A stretch of 64,000 bases of DNA, from NCBI GenBank assembly GCA_963781495.1, contig CAWAFX010000002.1:248001-312000 (forward strand). Direction: 5' to 3'. Both the position numbers and the translations under genes were made by a program. Positions 32,182 to 41,683 of this stretch are shown here, one piece after another (position 1 is the stretch's first letter; each line of letters begins with the position of its first letter). Below the pieces are notes generated by a model. That model saw only the letters and a program-made list of their open reading frames with translations, was not told the origin of the DNA and made no database searches. Source of the DNA: Mayfieldus sp963781495. Its GTDB lineage: Bacteria > Actinomycetota > Thermoleophilia > Solirubrobacterales > 70-9.

Positions 32182-33969
32182 TCAGGTCGCGACCCTCGCC
32201 ACCTCCTCGATGCTCGTCAGGCCCTGGCGCACCTTCTCGAGGCCGTCCTCTTTCAGCGTGACCATTCCCTCGTCGCGGGCGACGTGGGCGATCTCGGCTT
32301 CCGGGGCGCCCGTTACGACCATGTCTTTGATCCGCTCGCCCATCATCATCACCGAGAACAACCCCACCCGGCCGCGGTAGCCGCTGGCGCCGCAGCGCGC
32401 GCAGCCACCCGGCTCGAATGCCTCGAGGTCAGCGTCGGCCCGGAATCCGGCCTGCTGCAAAGCCGCTTGGGAGACCTGGACCTTGCGCCGGCAGTGCGAG
32501 CAGAGCTGGCGAGCCAGCCGCTGGGCGACAACGCAGTCGACCGAGGAGGCGGTGAGGAAGGACTCGATTCCCATCTTCGCCAGCCGGGTCACCGCGCCCG
32601 GGGCGTCGTTGGTGTGCAGCGTCGACATCACCATGTGGCCGGTCAGGGCCGCCTCGATCGCGATCCGCGCCGTGTCGGCGTCGCGGATCTCGCCGACCAT
32701 GATGATGTCGGGGTCGGCGCGCAGGATCGAGCGCAGGCCGGTTGCGAACGACAGCCCTGCCTTGCGGTTGACGTTGATCTGGCTGATCCCCGGCAGCTGG
32801 TACTCGACCGGGTCCTCGATCGTGACGATGTTCTTCTCGATCACGTTGAGCTCCTGCAGTGCCGCATAGAGCGTCGTCGACTTGCCGGATCCGGTCGGAC
32901 CGGTGACCAGCACCGCGCCGTAGGCCTGGAAGAAGGCCTCCTCGAAGCTCGAGCGCGCGTCGCCGTCCATGCCGAGGTCGTCGAGCGTGAAGGCAGAGTT
33001 CGACTTGTCGAGGATGCGGATCGCGGCTCCCTCGCCGCGCTGGGTCGGAAGCGTAGTGACCCGGAGGTCGACGCGGCGGTCCTCGACGTTGACGCTCACT
33101 CGCCCGTCCTGGGGAACGCGCTTCTCGGCGATGTCGAGCTCGCTCATGATCTTGATTCGCGAGACGACCCCGGAGACCATCCGCCGCGGGACCTGGGCGG
33201 CCTCGCGCAGCACGCCGTCGATCCGGAAGCGAACCCGCATCCCATCCTCCTCGGCCTCGAAGTGGATATCCGAGGCGCGCTCGTTGACCGCCTGTCCGAG
33301 GATGCTGAAGACGAGCTTGATCACCGGGGCGTCCTCGGCCGAGGCTCGCAGGTCGGTGAGCTCCAGGCCCTGCTCGTCCTGATCCGCGTCGACGGCTTCG
33401 CTGACCGCCGAAGTCAGGGTGCTGAGGCGGCCGATCAGGGCCTCGATGTCGTCGGGAGAGGCAACGGCGACATGGCAGTTGAGACCGGTCGCCATCTGGA
33501 TGTCGTCGACCGCCAGCACGTTGGCCGGGTCGGCCATCGCCAGCAGCAGGGTGTGCTTGTCGAAGTGTCCGACCGGCACCGCCTTCATGCGGCGGGCGTT
33601 GGCGATCGAGACCAGGTTCGCCGCTGCCATGTCGACCTGGAAGAGGTTGAGGTCGATGTAGTCGAGCCCGTAGCGCTCGGCGGTTGCGCGCGAGAGCTGG
33701 TCGCCATCGATCATGCCCTCGGCCTGCAACTGCTCCTCCGGCGAGCGGCCCGCCTCGCGGGACTTGTTGATCGCCTCCTCGACCTGGTGTGTCGTCACGT
33801 AGCCGAGCTCGACCAGGACGTCGGTGATGAAGCGGCCCGAGTGCCCGCGCTGGCGCGGCGCGATCAGACCCGGACGGGACTCCTCGCCCTCGTTGGTTGG
33901 GGCCGGCTCGGCGATCTCGAGGCTGCCGAGGGCGTCATGCTCACCGCTGAGCTGCGAGGGGGTGGACAT
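32182..33969 (-). CDS. pilB: PilB, type IV pilus assembly ATPase (GspE family)
   Basis: A 595-residue extension ATPase. The N-terminal GspE/MshEN domain includes ITDVLVELGYVTTHQVEEAI. The motor core has GPTGSGKSTT, TIEDPVEYQLPGISQINVN, DPDIIMVGEIRDADTARIAI and TGHMVMSTLHTNDAPGAVTR. The zinc-binding tetracysteine is CSHCRRK followed by CARCGASGYRGR. It begins with ATG 33969, 2 bp after the upstream gene's stop. Confidence 0.95.
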   Translation of the reverse strand: MSTPSQLSGEHDALGSLEIAEPAPTNEGEESRPGLIAPRQRGHSGRFITDVLVELGYVTTHQVEEAINKSREAGRSPEEQLQAEGMIDGDQLSRATAERYGLDYIDLNLFQVDMAAANLVSIANARRMKAVPVGHFDKHTLLLAMADPANVLAVDDIQMATGLNCHVAVASPDDIEALIGRLSTLTSAVSEAVDADQDEQGLELTDLRASAEDAPVIKLVFSILGQAVNERASDIHFEAEEDGMRVRFRIDGVLREAAQVPRRMVSGVVSRIKIMSELDIAEKRVPQDGRVSVNVEDRRVDLRVTTLPTQRGEGAAIRILDKSNSAFTLDDLGMDGDARSSFEEAFFQAYGAVLVTGPTGSGKSTTLYAALQELNVIEKNIVTIEDPVEYQLPGISQINVNRKAGLSFATGLRSILRADPDIIMVGEIRDADTARIAIEAALTGHMVMSTLHTNDAPGAVTRLAKMGIESFLTASSVDCVVAQRLARQLCSHCRRKVQVSQAALQQAGFRADADLEAFEPGGCARCGASGYRGRVGLFSVMMMGERIKDMVVTGAPEAEIAHVARDEGMVTLKEDGLEKVRQGLTSIEEVARVAT

Positions 33970-33971
33970 GA

Positions 33972-34646
33972 CTACGGGTGGTAGGGAAGGTTGTTGGGCC
34001 CCTTGTAGAGCGCGTCCTTGGCGGCCTGGAGGACGCTGCGGCCGTCACGGAACCCGTAATTGACGCTCGCCGTCGGTACCCCATGGCTGAGTCCGCGCGG
34101 GAGCAGGATCACCAGGGCCGGTAGCTCGGTGACGTCGACCCCCTGGGTGAGCCAGGCATAGCGCGCGATGCCCTTCGCCTTGGTGACCAGGACGCGCAGC
34201 TTCGGGATCCCCGCGAGGCGGACCAGCGAGTGGCGGACCAGGGCGTCGTCGACCCCGCCGGCGCGGACGACGAGCAGGGCAACTGCCTCGCCGTGCTTGT
34301 AGGCGACCAGCACCGGCTTCGGGGCTCCCGAGTGCGGCAGCATGCTCGCCGGAACCGCCGTTGCCGAGCCCGTGGCGCCGGCACTCGAGGTCGGGAGCGA
34401 GCTGCCGGCGGGAGCCGGGGTCGAGCTGCCCGCGGGCGCGGGGTTGGTGGCTGTGATCGCCGCGGCCCCGGGGGTCGAGGCTGAGCTGCCGCTCGAACTG
34501 CCCGCCGAGGCGGAGCTCGAGCTCGAGCTGCCGCTCTCGCTGCCGCTGCCCTTGGTCGCCTTGAGGAGGAGGAAGCCCCCTGCCAGACAGACGACGGCGA
34601 GCAGCGCCAGCTGCACACTGCGATTCTGGTTGATCGCCTCTCTCAT
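33972..34646 (-). CDS. Pilus-locus membrane-anchored protein of unknown function
   Basis: A 224-residue protein with one N-terminal helix (SVQLALLAVVCLAGGFLLL), a Ser/Gly-rich then Pro/Ala/Thr-rich linker to about residue 105, and a C-terminal domain of about 115 residues. That domain (KPVLVAYKHGEAVALLVVRA, LRVLVTKAKGIARYAWLTQG) has a beta-alpha pattern reminiscent of a thioredoxin fold but lacks a CxxC. The layout resembles the PilP-position protein. It is tightly linked to pilB and may be a lineage-specific assembly factor. The function is not known to me. Confidence 0.6.
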   Translation of the reverse strand: MREAINQNRSVQLALLAVVCLAGGFLLLKATKGSGSESGSSSSSSASAGSSSGSSASTPGAAAITATNPAPAGSSTPAPAGSSLPTSSAGATGSATAVPASMLPHSGAPKPVLVAYKHGEAVALLVVRAGGVDDALVRHSLVRLAGIPKLRVLVTKAKGIARYAWLTQGVDVTELPALVILLPRGLSHGVPTASVNYGFRDGRSVLQAAKDALYKGPNNLPYHP

Positions 34647-34725
34647 CGCCTATACCAATTCGGCGCCTGCGGCCGGAACCTTGAGCAGCGGGTTGCAGAC
34701 GCCCGCCGTGCCTAGGGCGCCGTGA

Positions 34726-36395
34726 CTAGCAATTCGCGTCGATCGTGGCGCCCGGGGCGCCGCACTCGAGGTACTGGGTCTGGTGGTAGTGGATGTAGTC
34801 GGGGGGCACGACGCCGATCCCGACCGCGCCCAGCGCCGGCGGGCTTTCGATCTCCGCCCCCATGCGCATCTCCAGCGTCTTGCCCAGGAACCAGCCCTCG
34901 TTCTCGCGCGCCCAGGTGCTGAGCGTGATGTCGGTCTGCGGCGCGTAGAGCATCATCTTGCTGGGGAAGTACCAGGTGTGGGTCTGGATGAAGACGCGGG
35001 TCTTCAGGTTCTTCGAGCCGACCATCGAGATCAGCGGCAGCACCCCCGGTCCGGGTGGGTTCGGGGTGGTGCGGAAGAAGTCCCAGTTCGAGCTGGCGAT
35101 GTTCGAGTCGTCCTCGACGTCGATCTGGGCCGTGTCGTCCTGCAGCCCGCAGTTCTCCGGCGAGTCGAAGTAGATCTTCGTCGAGACGTTGGGGGCGTCG
35201 GCGGAGTAGCTGGTTGTCGGGAGGGTGAGCAGCTGGCTCGTACCGGTCAGCTTCAGCTTGCAGAGGACGTAGTTGCGGCCACCGAGCGAGAGCGTGAAAC
35301 GGTGGCCGATGTCGCCGGTGCCGTTCAGCGTCAGCACCCGCTGCGTCGCGGCGTTACCGCTCCAGCTCACCGTGCCGGGGCCGTTGCTGGTGGTGTCGCC
35401 GCCGGGCTGGTTGAACTTCGAGAGACGGGCGTTGTCGTTGGTCGCCAGGGCGCTGCCAATGGTCACGTCGGGGACCGAGATCGTCTTGTGGCTGACGATC
35501 GCGTCGGACTCGGGCGGGCCAGGTGGGTTGACTCTGTAGGGAGCATTGGGATTCTGCTCCTGCTCGTAGTGGCAATCCCGGGTCCCCGGCAGGGTGTTGA
35601 CGTCGTTCGGCGCCGGCCCGACGCTGACATGGATCGGGACGTTGTAGTCGCCGGGACAGATGCGCGGGCAGGCATCGGTCGGGTCGAGCGCGCCGCCGTT
35701 GCCCGAGGTCTCGATGCCTGAGCCGCCGGGACAGCCGTCCCGCTTCATCATCGAGAGACTGCCGTTGGTCGCGCCGTCGACTTCGAGCTCGCTCCAGCCC
35801 GACATCGTGAAGGAATCGATTCCGATCGCCTTCGCGGTGCCGGTGTTGAGGTTGCCCGGGAAGCCCTGGGCGGCCAGGTCGACGCGCCTGCTGACGCCGT
35901 TCTGGGTCCCCTGGGAGACGATCTCGAGCTGGCGGTTGGCCGTGCGGCGCAGGTCCCCCCGGCACCCGCGGTGCCGACACAGGGATTGACCCAGTACGTG
36001 AAGACACCGTTGCCGACCTTGGCGTCCGTATCGCCGCTGCCGCCGATCGGGGCGCAGAACGGGCTCGTCGCCGAGGGAACGGTGCTGCTGGAGTAGACGG
36101 CGCTGTCACCGCTGCCGGTCTTGACCAGGCACGGTTTCGCGGGCGTGGTCTTGCCTGGATTCTTGTTGTAGGTGAAGAGCGCCTGCTGGGCTCCGGAGTC
36201 GGCGATCGCCAGGGCGTCCTTGCGGTTCTGGTCATGGTTGGTGCCGGACTGGGCGGTCATCGCGACCGTGACCGCGACCGCCGAGAAGCCCATGCCGATC
36301 ACCATCACGGTTAGGACGGTGGGTATGGCGATTCCCCGCTCGCTCGACAGGAGCACTGCGAGGCCCGCACGCAGGCGATTGTGGAGTCGAATCAT
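34726..36395 (-). pseudogene. PilX-like minor pilin-type protein, single frameshift
   Basis: The N-terminal part starts MIRLHNRLRAGLAVLLSSER with a leader and helix G|IAIPTVLTVMVIGMGFSAV. Glu5 is missing, as in PilX-type proteins, and NRKDALAIADSGAQQALFTY is typical of PilX N-domains. The frame breaks in the C6 run at 35955-35960. Adding one base joins GTAGAGG to DLRRTANRQLEIVSQG and to a long ectodomain ending in YLECGAPGATIDANC at 34726. The repaired length is about 556 residues. The beta-rich ectodomain has many cysteines (DACPRICPGD, RDCHYEQ) and may act in adhesion. A homopolymer miscall is likely. Confidence 0.75.
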
Positions 36396-36523
36396 CGGTG
36401 CACCCAGCATCGGCGCCGGTCGAGGCCGACTTGAGGCTTGACGGAGTGCGAATACGACAGTCCTCCGAGTTTTCGCTGCCCGGGCCCCCAGTCCTTCGAG
36501 CCTCCGCCGGCGAGGCGCTGACG

Positions 36524-37667
36524 TCAGGCGTTGAGGCCGGGCACGCCGGTGCCGTCCCCGTTGCCCATCAGCTGCTCGATTCCGCTTGCCCGCTCGCCCT
36601 TGGCGTCGAGCATCAGCTTGAAATCGTGCGGGCTGGAGGCGAACTCGAGCGCCACCTCACGGTCGATGAGGCCGTCCATCGCGTAGCCGAGCAACGCCTG
36701 ATCGAAGGTCTGCATCCCGTAGAAGGCGCCCTCGGAGATCACGTCGCTGATCTTGCTGGTTTCCTCCGGGGCGAGGATCAGGTCCTGGATGCGGCCGGTC
36801 GAGACCATGATCTCGGCCGCGGCGATGCGGCCGGCTCCGTCGGCGCGCGGCACCAGGCGCTGGGAGATCGCGGCCCGCAGGGTCGAGGACAGCATCACCC
36901 GCGCCTGCTGCTGATGGTGCGGGGGGAAGAAGTCGATGATCCGGTTCACCGTCTCGGTCGCGTCGAGGGTGTGCAGGGTCGAGAGCACGAGGTGGCCGGT
37001 CTCTGCCGCCGAAAGCGCGGTGCGAACGGTCTCCTCGTCGCGCATCTCCCCGATCAGGATCACGTCCGGGATCCTGGCGCAGCACCCGGCGCATCGCGCG
37101 GCCGAAACTGACCGTGTCGTTGCCGATCTCGCGCTGGTTGATGATCGACATCTTGTCGGCGTGCAGGTACTCGATCGGGTCCTCGAGGGTGACGATGTGG
37201 CGGCGGCGGGTCTCGTTTATGTGGTCGATCATCGCCGCCAGGGTCGTCGACTTGCCGGAACCGGTCGTGCCGGTGAGGAGGATGATTCCCCGCTGCTCTT
37301 CGGCCAGCGAGCGGACCACCTCCGGCAGGTCGAGCTCGTCCACGGTCTTGACCTGGAAGGGGATCGCGCGGCAGACGATCGAGACCGAGCCGCGCTGGCG
37401 GAAGGCGTTGACGCGGAAGCGCGAGAGGCCCCTGATCGCATGCGAGAAGTCGGCCTCGCCGACCTCGTTGAACTCGCTCTTGGCGCGCGGCTCGGTGAGG
37501 ATCAGGTCGAGGGCCTTGGAGGTCTCCTCCGAGGTCAGCTTGTCGACCCCGTCGAGCGGTTGCAGCTCGCCGTCGATTCGCAGCATCGGCGGAGAACCGG
37601 CCTTGACGTGCAGGTCCGAGCCTCCCTTTTCGACGGTCTCGCGCAGCGCGGAATCGAGATCGAACAC
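36524..37667 (-). pseudogene. Second PilT/PilU-like retraction ATPase, single frameshift
   Basis: A PilT-family ATPase, about 380 residues when repaired. The first part, from GTG 37667, has GGSDLHVKAGSPPMLRIDGE, TGTTGSGKSTT, IVTLEDPIEYLHADKMSIIN and MRRVLRQDP. The second part has VILIGEMRDEETVRTALSAA, ETGHLVLSTLHTLDATETV and HHQQQARVMLSSTLRAAISQ. An extra base near 37066-37067 separates them. The tail ends GNGDGTGVPGLNA. It is the first gene of the pilus locus. PilU-like paralogues assist PilT during forceful retraction in other bacteria; that role is inferred. Confidence 0.87.
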
Positions 37668-37807
37668 GAGACGCTTATCGGACGCCTGTGCGAAGCCTTT
37701 AGCAGCGCCACCGCACCTCTCTGCCCACTTAATTGTTGGTAGCGGGGGAAAAGCGGGCCGCAGGCAGAAGAAATGCTCAGCGGTTCGACCAGCAAGAAAG
37801 GAATCGG

Positions 37808-38329
37808 ATGAAAAAGCTCTCCAGGCTGCGGCCTTCGCCTGCGCTCGTCGTCTCGGTGATCGCCCTGATCGTCGCCCTGGCCGGTACGGCCTATGCGGCC
37901 GGGCGGATCAACGGAGGCTCGATCGTCAAGCAGTCGATCGGCGGCGGCAAGCTGAAGAAGAACACCCTCACCGGCTTCCAGATCAACAATCAGAAGCTCG
38001 GCACGGTGGCAGCCGCGAAGAAGGCGACCAACACGTTCTGGGTCGTGGCCAACAACCCGGCCGGGACGAACAACGTCAGCCTGGCCCGCGCCAACACCTC
38101 TGGGGTGACCCTGCAGGAGGTCGGAGGAGCGGTGACGGTGAACTTCCCGTTCGACGTCTCCGGCTGCGCCAACATCGCCGCCCGCAACAACGCGGCAACG
38201 GGCACCCCGGGTCCCGGCTCCGCGCAGACCAATGGTGTCTCGGGCTCCCCGAACGCACTCCAGGTTCGAACCAGGGACGCGACCGGCGCCGACGTCGACG
38301 CTGATTTCCATCTGATGGTGATCTGCTAG
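37808..38329 (+). CDS. Small secreted/surface protein with VxALIVALAGTAYA-type leader
   Basis: A 173-residue exported protein. It has a basic start (MKKLSRLRPSPALVVSVIAL) and a single hydrophobic helix ending AGTAYAAG. A short repetitive segment (RINGGSIVKQSIGGGKLKKN, TLTGFQINNQKLG) reads like a beta-stacking linker. The C-terminal domain of about 110 residues has two cysteines (SGCANIAA and the final MVIC). It shares layout with the protein at 50002. I associate this layout with Solirubrobacterales, where such proteins are numerous. ATG 37808 has a Shine-Dalgarno-like GGAATC upstream. A strong hairpin terminator follows. Confidence 0.72.
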   Translation: MKKLSRLRPSPALVVSVIALIVALAGTAYAAGRINGGSIVKQSIGGGKLKKNTLTGFQINNQKLGTVAAAKKATNTFWVVANNPAGTNNVSLARANTSGVTLQEVGGAVTVNFPFDVSGCANIAARNNAATGTPGPGSAQTNGVSGSPNALQVRTRDATGADVDADFHLMVIC

Positions 38330-38349
38330 TCGCGCTGACGAGAGCCGCC

Positions 38350-38381
38350 AGAAAGGGCCCGCCTCACGGCGGGCCCTTTCT
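38350..38381. terminator. Strong bidirectional hairpin terminator
   Basis: AGAAAGGGCCCGCC-TCAC-GGCGGGCCCTTTCT is a perfect 14-bp stem with a 4-base loop. It lies 21 bp after the surface-protein stop and directly before the stop of the convergent GNAT. The A/T base of the stem supplies TTTCT on either strand, so it can serve both genes. Confidence 0.85.
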
Positions 38382-38999
38382 CTAGCCGCCGGCGCCAGGG
38401 TCGCGCCACATACGCCGGATCCGAGGTCCTCCCCCCGGCATCCCAAACGTCTCGACGACGCGGAATCCCTGGCGCTCGTAAAGAGCCCGGTTGCGCTCGG
38501 TGCTCGACTCCAGATAGGCGCCGACTCCGTCGCGGTCGCAGAGGGCCAGTACCGGGCGCAGCAGCGCCGATCCGAGCCCTTGGCCCTGTCGAGCCGGAAC
38601 GGTGCCGATCGCCTCCAGGTACCAGTGCGACGGGTTGCGGGGATGCTTGTGCTCCACCCGCAGCAGATAGCGGAGCGCGAGTTGCAGCCGGCGTCCGAAG
38701 ACACGCGTCATCGGCGCCGCCTCGCGAAGCACGGTCAGCATCGGCACCGACCACAGACCCGGCGGTCCCCAGAAGGCGGCGGCACTGCCGTCCTCACTCA
38801 TCCAGACCTCGCGGCGCGACGGTACGAGGTGATGCAACTCGAGCTCAAAGAAGATCCGCTGGCGCCGCTCGCGGTCTGGATAGGGCAGCAGCCATGCCCA
38901 GGCGGGGTCGTCGGCGAATGCGCTCGCCAGCGCCGTCGCTACCTGAGGATGATCGACGGCCTCCGCTTTGCGGACCAAGGCCTGACCGACCGGCTGCAC
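38382..38999 (-). CDS. GNAT-family N-acetyltransferase
   Basis: A 205-residue acetyltransferase. The acetyl-CoA motif is VPARQGQGLGSALLRPVLAL, preceded by HWYLEAIGTV and followed by YLESSTERNRALYERQGFRV, a pattern seen in antibiotic- and amine-modifying GNATs. The N-terminal part (ATALASAFADDPAWAWLLPY) is typical of the same subgroup. The 3' end abuts the shared hairpin. The substrate is unknown. Confidence 0.85.
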   Translation of the reverse strand: MQPVGQALVRKAEAVDHPQVATALASAFADDPAWAWLLPYPDRERRQRIFFELELHHLVPSRREVWMSEDGSAAAFWGPPGLWSVPMLTVLREAAPMTRVFGRRLQLALRYLLRVEHKHPRNPSHWYLEAIGTVPARQGQGLGSALLRPVLALCDRDGVGAYLESSTERNRALYERQGFRVVETFGMPGGGPRIRRMWRDPGAGG

Positions 39000-39008
39000 A
39001 CGGCGAGC

Positions 39009-40235
39009 CTAACCGGCGCGGGCGGGGCGTGGGGCCGCGATCCCCCAGGAAGGCGCCCGGCGCTGCGCCGGACCGCGGGCGAGGACGTAGGCGATGCCGG
39101 CCAGTGCCGGGATCACGGCGGCGAGGTAGATGCTGTTGATGACCTGGGGATCGGAGAGGTCGAGGAACGACCAGCGCGACAACGCCGTCCCGATCAGCGC
39201 CGCGGCCAGCGCCCGCAGCGGCAGCCCGCGAGACGACAACGCGTCCCAACCCGCGAGCGCGACCAGGAATGGCTCCTGGTAGTAGAGGTTGTCGACCGGG
39301 TCCAGCGCGCATCGAAGCAGCATCAGCAGCGCAAGCAGCGCCATCGCGTCGGTGGCCGGGAGCGAGAAGCTGCGGCGCCGCGCGGCGAGCAGCAGCGGCA
39401 GGCCGATCGCGACCAGCACGATCAGCCAGTGCGCGTAGTGGCCGATCAGCGCCGAGCCGCCGTGGTAGGGCGCGACCTCGAGGTGGCCGTGGCTGAACAC
39501 GGCCTTGCCCGGGGTTGCCCCCGCAAGCGGGTACCAGAGGTTCCAGGGATCGACGAAGCGGGTGGTCGAGGCGACGTTCTGCTGGGCGGCGAGGAAGCCG
39601 TGGGGATCGGCGATCAGGCCGGGCGCGATCAGAACGGCGGCCACCGCCCCTGCCCCGAGGGCAACCGCGACGCGCCGCGACGGCAGCGCCATCAGCACCG
39701 GCAGCAGGGCGAGCAGAGCCCACTGCTTGCTGGCGACCGCGAGGCCGAGCAGCACGGCGGCGCGCCACGAGTGGCCCTGCGACGCGACCGCGACGGCGCC
39801 GACCACCAGCGCCGTGGTCAGGATCTCCTCCGGGTGTCCCCACTGCATGGCGGCGAAGGTCAGGGGGTTGAAGAGGCAGATGCCGACGAGGGCGATCTGG
39901 GCCGCGACTCCGGCCCCGCGACGGCGCGCGAGCCGGGCCAGATAGAGCCCGAGGACCCCGGCGGCGAAGACGCAGGGCACACAGCCCCACTGGTAGGGCG
40001 CCAGGCCGAGCGGGTCACCGTGGGCAAGGGCCGCGAACGGGGCCCGAACCAGAATCGAGAGCGGGCCCATCACGTATTCGCCGCGCAGGAAGGCCGAGAA
40101 GCTGCCGTGTGCGAGTCCGGCGATCGCCGGCTGGGCGTCGCCCGGATAGTCGCTCATCGACGAATTGGCGAACGAGATCAGGACGCTCGCAGCGAGCACG
40201 ACGGCGTACGGCCAGAGGCTTCTTGCTCTGCTCAC
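39009..40235 (-). CDS. Polytopic membrane protein, GT87/mannosyltransferase-like
   Basis: A 408-residue protein with about ten membrane helices. The first extracytoplasmic loop contains SDYPGDAQPAIAGLAHGSFS, with the acidic residue expected in GT-C enzymes. QWGHPEEILTTALVV and SKQWALLALLPVLM resemble polyprenol-phosphate-mannose-dependent transferases. It starts at GTG 40235 and ends 9 bp before the GNAT start. Envelope glycan synthesis is likely but the substrate is unknown. Confidence 0.65.
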   Translation of the reverse strand: MSRARSLWPYAVVLAASVLISFANSSMSDYPGDAQPAIAGLAHGSFSAFLRGEYVMGPLSILVRAPFAALAHGDPLGLAPYQWGCVPCVFAAGVLGLYLARLARRRGAGVAAQIALVGICLFNPLTFAAMQWGHPEEILTTALVVGAVAVASQGHSWRAAVLLGLAVASKQWALLALLPVLMALPSRRVAVALGAGAVAAVLIAPGLIADPHGFLAAQQNVASTTRFVDPWNLWYPLAGATPGKAVFSHGHLEVAPYHGGSALIGHYAHWLIVLVAIGLPLLLAARRRSFSLPATDAMALLALLMLLRCALDPVDNLYYQEPFLVALAGWDALSSRGLPLRALAAALIGTALSRWSFLDLSDPQVINSIYLAAVIPALAGIAYVLARGPAQRRAPSWGIAAPRPARAG

Positions 40236-40280
40236 CCCCCCTGCATCGGCAGGGGCACGGTCGCGTTTTAGCGGCCGGCC

Positions 40281-41384
40281 TTAGGCGACTTCGCGCAGCT
40301 TCTGAGCCTCGGCGAGGCTCTGAAGCTTCTTCAGCGACTGGTTCTCGATCTGGCGGATGCGCTCGCGGGTGACGTTGAAGGTCCGCCCCACCTCGTCGAG
40401 GGTGCGCGGATGCTCGCCGCCGAGCCCGTAGCGCAGCTCGAGCACGCGCCGCTCGCGGTAGGAGAGGTTCTCGAGCGCCTCCTTCAGCGCTTCCTTGGTC
40501 AGCAGGTCGGCGGCACGGTCGAAGGGCGACTCCGCCTTCTCGTCGGCGATGAACTGTCCGAACTCGGACTCCTCCTCGTCGCCGACCGGCTTCTCCAGCG
40601 AAACGGGCGCCTGGGCCGAGCGCTTGATCGAGTCGACCTCTTCGGGGTCGATCCCGGTCACCTCGGCGATCTCCTCCGGCGTCGGCTCGCGGCCGAGCTC
40701 GGTGACCAGCTTGCGCTCCGCGCGGCCGATCTTGTTCAGCTTCTCGACCACGTGCACCGGGATGCGGATCGTGCGCGCCTTGTCGGCCAGGGCGCGGGCG
40801 ATCGCCTGCCGGATCCACCAGGTCGCGTAGGTGGAGAACTTGAAACCCTTGCGGTAGTCGAACTTCTCCGCCGCGCGCACCAGGCCCAGCGTCCCCTCCT
40901 GGATCAGGTCGAGGAAGGGCAGGCCCTGGTTGCGGTAGTTCTTGGCGATCGAGACGACGAGGCGGAGGTTGGACTCGACCATCTTCTGCTTCGCGTCGAG
41001 ATCGCCTCGCTCGATCCGCTTCGCGAGGTCGACCTCCTCCTGGGCGGTAAGCAGCCGCACCTTGCCGATGTCCTTGAGGAACAGCTGCAAGGAGTCGGTG
41101 GTCATGTCCGGCTTCAGATCCAGCGTCTGCTTCTGGCGGCGCCGGCCGCGCTTGCCGTCGCTGGGCTCCGCATCGGGCGAGGCCTTTTGAGCCGGGTCGA
41201 CGTCCTCGACCAGCTCGATTCCCTGTCGCTCGATGTGGCCGTAGAGGTCCTCGACGTCGGATTCGTCGAGATCGACCTCGGAGACCGCGGAGGCCACGTC
41301 GCCGAAGGTCAGCACGCCAAACTGCTGGCCCTTCGTGACCAGGCCCTTTACCTCTTCCAACTCCTGAAGTTCAGCTACCAGCAT
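40281..41384 (-). CDS. rpoD: Primary RNA polymerase sigma factor (SigA/RpoD)
   Basis: A 367-residue group 1 sigma-70 factor. It has a short region 1.1 ([20 protein letters not shown]), region 1.2 ([20 protein letters not shown]), the -10-recognising region 2 ([40 protein letters not shown]), region 3 ([17 protein letters not shown]) and region 4.2 ([20 protein letters not shown]). The sequence is as conserved as expected for the housekeeping sigma. Upstream lie a near-consensus promoter at 41530-41558 and a leader of about 140 nt with a hairpin. Confidence 0.95.
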   Translation of the reverse strand: MLVAELQELEEVKGLVTKGQQFGVLTFGDVASAVSEVDLDESDVEDLYGHIERQGIELVEDVDPAQKASPDAEPSDGKRGRRRQKQTLDLKPDMTTDSLQLFLKDIGKVRLLTAQEEVDLAKRIERGDLDAKQKMVESNLRLVVSIAKNYRNQGLPFLDLIQEGTLGLVRAAEKFDYRKGFKFSTYATWWIRQAIARALADKARTIRIPVHVVEKLNKIGRAERKLVTELGREPTPEEIAEVTGIDPEEVDSIKRSAQAPVSLEKPVGDEEESEFGQFIADEKAESPFDRAADLLTKEALKEALENLSYRERRVLELRYGLGGEHPRTLDEVGRTFNVTRERIRQIENQSLKKLQSLAEAQKLREVA

Positions 41385-41451
41385 CCTTATCCCTTATTCG
41401 CCTTTTGTTCCCGACTGCCTTGCTTTCAACCGGCCCCAAACTCAGAAAGAC

Positions 41452-41473
41452 GCGGACCGCCAAGCGGATCCGC
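41452..41473 (-). promoter_or_regulatory. Hairpin in the sigA leader
   Basis: In the transcript GCGGATCCGC-TTG-GCGGTCCGC forms a 9-bp stem with one bulge, about 70 nt before the sigA ATG. GTCTTTCTG follows, too weak for a clear terminator. It may regulate or stabilise the sigA mRNA. Confidence 0.4.
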
Positions 41474-41529
41474 GACTATGAAGCCACCTCGAGGTTAGCG
41501 GCTGAAATCTCTCTCAAACGTACGTTCGC

Positions 41530-41558
41530 ATCCTAATCGCTTCAATTTCTGAAGTCAA
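41530..41558 (-). promoter_or_regulatory. Promoter of sigA
   Basis: Minus-strand TTGACT (41553-41558) and TAGGAT (41530-41535) with a 17-bp spacer: five of six and four of six consensus bases. Transcription would start near 41523. It lies in the 299-bp gene-free stretch 41385-41683, which otherwise shows only the leader hairpin and a CTTCA/TGAAG dyad overlapping this promoter. Confidence 0.65.
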
Positions 41559-41683
41559 CGCTTGACGCCCTGCGTGCAAGCCAAAACCGGCGTATTGCGC
41601 GGAAGTATCGGTGCGGCGGCGCCGGACCCAAGCCGAAGCGGAAAAGATCGAACACCGGCGGAGTTGGTTGTTACGCTCGCCGC

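Noticed and set aside
35955..35960. Programmed frameshifting at the C6/G6 run in the PilX-like gene
   Set aside because: Other genes in the region are broken at short homopolymers and non-homopolymers alike, with no shared slippery heptamer or downstream structure. Consensus error explains all of them better.
37735..37807. An earlier start for the surface protein at 37733
   Set aside because: The upstream residues (LVAGEKRAAGRRNAQRFDQQ) are unlike a signal sequence, whereas ATG 37808 starts a standard basic leader and helix.
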